A stretch of 9,183 bases of DNA from positions 1-9,183 of the forward strand of contig DGOV01000136.1 of assembly GCA_002390205.1 (NCBI GenBank), read 5' to 3'. The stretch is from Proteobacteria bacterium UBA4457 (GTDB lineage Bacteria > Pseudomonadota > Gammaproteobacteria > Ga0077536). Below are positions 5,736 to 9,183 of this stretch, piece after piece; within the stretch, counting starts at the first letter, position 1; each line of letters starts with the position of its first letter. The position numbers and the translations under genes were made by a program. The notes beneath the pieces were generated by a model, which was not told the DNA's origin, did no database searches, and saw only the letters and a list, made by a program, of their open reading frames with translations.

Positions 5736-7070
5736 ATGAAGAAACTTTCCTCACCACTAGAACTGGATCCGACTATATCTTTATTAAGAGAAGTGTCCCC
5801 ATATTTCTTGTCTCACCGTGCTAAAAAGTTTGTTGTGTATCTTGATGGAGGAACTATTCTTTCTGACAGTTTTCGCGGCTTGGCACGAGATTTAATATTG
5901 CTGTCGGCTGTTGGCATTAGGATCACTGTGGTTTTTGGAGCAAACCAACAAATTGCAGAGCGATTAGAAGCAAAAGGAATAACGACGGCTACTGTAGCTG
6001 ATCGAATAGTAATGGATCGTGAATGTATGGTCGAAGTCAGTGAAGTTATTGGTGCAATGAGGCTGGCAATAGAATCTAACTTCTCTTTTGTTAGTCGGGC
6101 GGGCGCTCTTCGAGGGAGTGATGCCACAAAAGTATCTAGTGGTAATTTTGTCACTGCTAAAGCGTGTGGTGTTCTTGAGGGAGTTGACACTCTTTTTTGT
6201 GGAGAAGTCAGGTCTCTAGACACTACTGGAATCGAATCGCGATTAAACAGCGGTGATGTAGTCCTTGTCTCACCGATTGGCTATAGTCCTGTGGGAGAAA
6301 TTTTTGATATTAAAGGTTCGGACTTAGCTGTGGAAATTGCCCAGAGTATTAAAGCTGAAAAGCTTATTTTTTTGACGGAATGTGATGGAGTATTTGGTAC
6401 CGATAGAATGCCTTTAAAGCAATTGGGTACTGAGTTAGGCACCTCCCTCCTGGCTTCAGGAGTAAATTGTTCTTATACGGAAGAATTATTAGGTGCTGCT
6501 ATAAGAGCCTGTGAATCCGGTGTCCAACGAGCTCATTTTATTGATAGCCAGAGCGATGGTGCGATATTGAAAGAATTGTTTACTCGAGATGGTGTTGGAA
6601 CGATGTTAAGCGATGCGCCTTTCGACAGCATTCGAACCGCAGTAGATAGGGATATCCTTGGTATTTTGGAACTTATTCGCCCGATGCAGGAATCGGGGGC
6701 TTTGGTTGGTCGCAGTTTCGATTTAGTGGGCAAAGATATCGAAAATTTCATTGTTATGATACGTGAGGATACAGTTGTTGCTTGTGCTGCCTTGTATCTT
6801 CACGATGAAACGGACGGTGAAGTTGCGTGTGTTGCCGTTCACGAAGATTACCGAGGTGATGACTTTGGAGATTTGTTGCTGATGGAGATAGAAAAAAGAG
6901 CTCTTGAGCGGCAACTAAGTAAGCTTTTTGTGATGACCACTCAGGCATCACATTGGTTTCAAGAGCGTGGCTATGCTCTATGCGAAAAGGAAGACTTGCC
7001 GCACCAAAAGCAAATTGAATATGATTCTTCTAGAAATTCTATTGTTTTGAAGAAATCGATCAGTAATTAG
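5736..7070 (+). CDS. argA: Amino-acid N-acetyltransferase (N-acetylglutamate synthase) ArgA
   Basis: ArgA acetylates glutamate with acetyl-CoA, the first step of arginine synthesis, and is usually feedback-inhibited by arginine. The 444-residue protein is almost exactly the length of E. coli ArgA (443). Residues about 15-290 form the amino-acid-kinase-fold domain, which in this family binds arginine and does not phosphorylate; it includes FGANQQI (67-73), ECDGVFGTD (215-223) and RAHFIDSQSDGAIL (265-278), typical of ArgA. A GNAT acetyltransferase domain fills about 295-440, with the acetyl-CoA loop VAVHEDYRGDDFGDLLL (367-383) and HWFQERGY (406-413). The ATG is the first start after an in-frame TAG at 5724-5726; GAGG and TAGG at 5720-5727 provide the ribosome site. 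The domain order and N-terminus separate it from acetylglutamate kinase ArgB. The 3' end overlaps the MaoC gene by 11 bases on the opposite strand. Confidence 0.95.
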   Translation: MKKLSSPLELDPTISLLREVSPYFLSHRAKKFVVYLDGGTILSDSFRGLARDLILLSAVGIRITVVFGANQQIAERLEAKGITTATVADRIVMDRECMVEVSEVIGAMRLAIESNFSFVSRAGALRGSDATKVSSGNFVTAKACGVLEGVDTLFCGEVRSLDTTGIESRLNSGDVVLVSPIGYSPVGEIFDIKGSDLAVEIAQSIKAEKLIFLTECDGVFGTDRMPLKQLGTELGTSLLASGVNCSYTEELLGAAIRACESGVQRAHFIDSQSDGAILKELFTRDGVGTMLSDAPFDSIRTAVDRDILGILELIRPMQESGALVGRSFDLVGKDIENFIVMIREDTVVACAALYLHDETDGEVACVAVHEDYRGDDFGDLLLMEIEKRALERQLSKLFVMTTQASHWFQERGYALCEKEDLPHQKQIEYDSSRNSIVLKKSISN

Positions 7071-7575
7071 TAATATCCTCGACACTATGTCCTCGTTTTG
7101 GGATCAACATCATCCTATCAAAGTCGCTTACTATAGTGCCATCTGCTTTTTTGCCGAGGGTTTTAACAGTAACTATTCCGGCGGTTGGTCGTGAATTGGA
7201 TTCTCGTTTTGCCAATACCTCAGATTCGGCATAGAGCGTATCGCCAACAAAAACAGGAGCTGGCAATGAGATTTCTTTCCAACCAAGGTTGGCGATTGCT
7301 TTTTGACTTACGTCACTTACGCTCATGCCGACAATTAAAGAAATTGTAAAAGCACTGTTCACGAGTGGTTTTCCAAACTCTGATGCTGCGGCATACTCGT
7401 TGTCAAAATGCAAAGGATGAGTATTCATTGTGAGCAAAGTAAACCAAGTATTGTCAGTTTCTGTAATGGTCCTGCCGGGTCTGTGCTGGTACTTATGTCC
7501 TACCTCAAAATCTTCGTAGTATCTGCCGAAGGTTTCTCTAAAAGTATTTTTGGCTATTTTTTTTATGTTTTGCAT
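7060..7575 (-). CDS. MaoC-family dehydratase (hot-dog-fold enoyl-CoA hydratase-like)
   Basis: The 171-residue product is a single hot-dog-fold MaoC-domain protein, a family whose members hydrate trans-2-enoyl-CoAs or dehydrate 3-hydroxyacyl-CoAs. The hydratase motif lies at 51-56 as NTHPLH, giving His56 but Asn51 where the classical R-specific hydratases have the catalytic Asp. Other conserved stretches are GRYYEDFEVG (17-26), RPGRTITETDN (32-42), PLVNSAFT (70-77) and PAPVFVGDTLYAESEV (105-120), typical of stand-alone MaoC proteins found near acyl-CoA and CoA-transferase genes. The ATG is the only plausible start: an in-frame TAG lies at 7582-7584. The ribosome site is weak (AGAG). The gene begins 10 bases after the clpA stop on the same strand, so it is likely expressed with clpA. 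The true substrate is unknown; a branched or dicarboxylic enoyl-CoA is a guess, not a call. Confidence 0.85.
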   Translation of the reverse strand: MQNIKKIAKNTFRETFGRYYEDFEVGHKYQHRPGRTITETDNTWFTLLTMNTHPLHFDNEYAAASEFGKPLVNSAFTISLIVGMSVSDVSQKAIANLGWKEISLPAPVFVGDTLYAESEVLAKRESNSRPTAGIVTVKTLGKKADGTIVSDFDRMMLIPKRGHSVEDITNY

Positions 7576-7585
7576 AATGCTCTAC

Positions 7586-9183
7586 TTAAGTGGTTACCGC
7601 GACCTCCGACTCAATCTCAACTGAGAGCTCACCAGCTTCCAGGGTGACCAATACATGACCACCTTTAGATAGTCTACCAAATAAAAGCTCTTCTGCTAAG
7701 GGCTTTTTAATTTTCTCTCGGATAAGTCTGCTCATCGGTCTTGCTCCCATGAGTGGGTCATAACCGTTAGTAATAAGCCATTTTCTGGCTTCGGAATCAA
7801 CCTCTATGGTCACCTTTTTATCATCCAGCTGAGTCTCAAGTTCGACAATGAATTTATCAACGACATAGCTGATTGTTTGCTCTTCCAATGTGTCAAATTG
7901 TATAGTTGCATCCAGTCGGTTGCGAAACTCGGGGCTGAACATTTTTTTAATTTCAACAATGGAATCAGATGCATGTTCTTGTCGAGTAAAGCCCACAGAT
8001 GCTCTACTCATTTTCTCTGCACCGGCATTTGTTGTCATAATTAAAATAATATTTCGAAAGTCCGTTTTTCTGCCGCTAGCGTCTGTTAGCGTTCCGTGGT
8101 CCATTACTTGGAGAAGAATGTTAAACACATCTGTGTGCGCCTTTTCCATTTCATCGAGGAGCACTACGGCATGAGGTTGTTTGGTCACGGCTTCTGTGAG
8201 GAGCCCGCCTGTATCATAGCCAACGTAACCTGGAGGCGCACCAATTAACCTAGACACGGTATGCCTTTCCATGTATTCCGACATGTCGAAACGAATTAGT
8301 TCTAACCCCATTATTCGTGCAAGCTGGCGCGAAACTTCTGTCTTGCCCACTCCTGTGGGACCCGCAAAGAGGAAAGATCCAATAGGTTTTTCCTCATTTC
8401 CAAGACCTGAACGTGCCATTTTTATTGCAGCAGAGAGACCAGCAACTGCATTATCTTGACCAAAAATTACCATTTTAAGATTACGTTCTAGATTTTTGAG
8501 TACGTTGTTGTCTGATGCTGATACGGTCTTTGGAGGAATCCGTGCGATCTTAGACACTATGTCTTCAATTTCCCCTACCGAAATCGTCTTTCGTCGCTTA
8601 CTAGGTGGGACTATCCGTTGGCGCGCTCCAGCTTCGTCAATCACGTCGATCGCTTTATCAGGAAGAAACCGATCGCTCATAAATCGACTAGTCAGTTCAA
8701 CTGCTGATCGAAGAGCTTGATTGGTATATCTCACATCATGATGTTCCTCAAATCTGGTTTTGAGCCCTTGAAGGATTTTAATTGCTTCCTCTTCGGTGGG
8801 CTCATTAACGTCGATTTTTTGGAAGCGGCGCGCAAGTGCCCGATCTTTCTCAAAAATGCCTCTATATTCTTGGTAGGTTGTTGACCCGATACATTTGAGA
8901 GCTCCTGAAGCCAAGACAGGTTTAATTAAGTTGGAGGCATCCATAGCTCCTCCGGATGCGGCTCCAGCTCCTATGATAGTGTGTATTTCATCAATAAAGA
9001 GGACAGCTCCTTCTTCATTTTCTAGCTCTACAAGGATCGCTTTTAGTCTTTTCTCGAAATCTCCGCGGTATTTCGTACCTGCTAGCAGTGCCCCCAAGTC
9101 AAGTGAATAAATGACAGCATTGCTCATTATTTCTGGAATATCGCCATCGAAAATCCTTTTAGCAAGTCCTTCTGCAATAGCAG
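7586..9183 (-). CDS. clpA: ATP-dependent Clp protease ATP-binding subunit ClpA, C-terminal part (5' truncated by window)
   Basis: ClpA is the hexameric AAA+ unfoldase that feeds substrates to ClpP in the cytosol. The reading frame stays open to the right edge; the ATG at 9127 is internal, since the 18 upstream codons also encode ClpA-like sequence (AEGLAKRIFDGDIPEI). About 531 residues are visible of an expected 750 or so; the ClpS-binding N domain and first Walker A lie outside. Visible are the D1 pore loop GTKYRGDFE (about 9053-9079), D1 Walker B VLFIDE, the D1 arginine-finger region DRALARRFQ, D2 Walker A GPTGVGKT (8339-8362), the D2 pore loop GYVG (8219-8230), D2 Walker B VVLLDE (8150-8167) and sensor-2 GARPMSR. 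The ClpP-docking loop reads SVGF, where E. coli ClpA has SIGL. No long coiled-coil M domain lies between D1 and D2, which excludes ClpB. The MaoC gene follows closely. Confidence 0.96.
   Translation of the reverse strand, partial: AIAEGLAKRIFDGDIPEIMSNAVIYSLDLGALLAGTKYRGDFEKRLKAILVELENEEGAVLFIDEIHTIIGAGAASGGAMDASNLIKPVLASGALKCIGSTTYQEYRGIFEKDRALARRFQKIDVNEPTEEEAIKILQGLKTRFEEHHDVRYTNQALRSAVELTSRFMSDRFLPDKAIDVIDEAGARQRIVPPSKRRKTISVGEIEDIVSKIARIPPKTVSASDNNVLKNLERNLKMVIFGQDNAVAGLSAAIKMARSGLGNEEKPIGSFLFAGPTGVGKTEVSRQLARIMGLELIRFDMSEYMERHTVSRLIGAPPGYVGYDTGGLLTEAVTKQPHAVVLLDEMEKAHTDVFNILLQVMDHGTLTDASGRKTDFRNIILIMTTNAGAEKMSRASVGFTRQEHASDSIVEIKKMFSPEFRNRLDATIQFDTLEEQTISYVVDKFIVELETQLDDKKVTIEVDSEARKWLITNGYDPLMGARPMSRLIREKIKKPLAEELLFGRLSKGGHVLVTLEAGELSVEIESEVAVTT

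Noticed and set aside
5813..6223. 136-codon open frame antisense to argA
   Set aside because: It is a mirror of the strongly supported argA frame, rich in Ser/Arg/Thr, with no recognisable domain.
9125..9127. ATG at 9127 as the start of clpA
   Set aside because: The frame remains open to the window edge and the 18 codons before it encode well-conserved ClpA sequence, so the gene is cut by the window, not short.

Overview
The window reads as ordinary chromosomal DNA from a Gram-negative bacterium, most likely a gammaproteobacterium. The pointers are an LpxD lipid A enzyme, a full-length ArgA-type N-acetylglutamate synthase of the E. coli kind (amino-acid-kinase fold plus GNAT domain), and a ClpA (not ClpC) unfoldase. 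Base composition looks moderate, somewhat below half G+C by eye, and similar across all genes. I see no mobile element, phage gene, CRISPR array, tRNA or rRNA. The species cannot be named from this window.

Layout, left to right: (1) the 3' end of an HMG-CoA-lyase-family gene on the + strand; (2) lpxD on the - strand, ending tail-to-tail with it; (3) a divergent + strand pair, a membrane vitamin K epoxide reductase (VKOR) fused to a thioredoxin-like domain, then fumC, 42 bases apart and probably co-transcribed; (4) ilvD on the - strand, convergent with fumC across a 10-bp perfect inverted repeat; (5) argA on the + strand, divergent from ilvD over a 188-base regulatory gap; (6) a short MaoC-family dehydratase on the - strand whose 3' end overlaps the end of argA by 11 bases; (7) the C-terminal two thirds of clpA on the - strand, 10 bases upstream of the MaoC gene and running off the right edge.

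The functions are largely housekeeping and mutually independent: acyl-CoA chemistry (HMG-CoA-lyase-like, MaoC), lipid A acylation (LpxD), periplasmic disulfide formation (VKOR-Trx), the TCA cycle (FumC), branched-chain amino acid synthesis (IlvD), arginine synthesis (ArgA) and cytosolic protein quality control (ClpA). Strand switches occur at nearly every gene, so only VKOR-fumC and clpA-MaoC look like transcription units. I found no convincing new multi-gene system. The points most worth a second look are an lpxD outside its usual lipid A cluster with a short C-terminus, the VKOR-Trx fusion with its TTG start and CAAC motif, a MaoC protein with Asn where the catalytic Asp is expected, and a palindrome between the divergent lpxD and VKOR genes.
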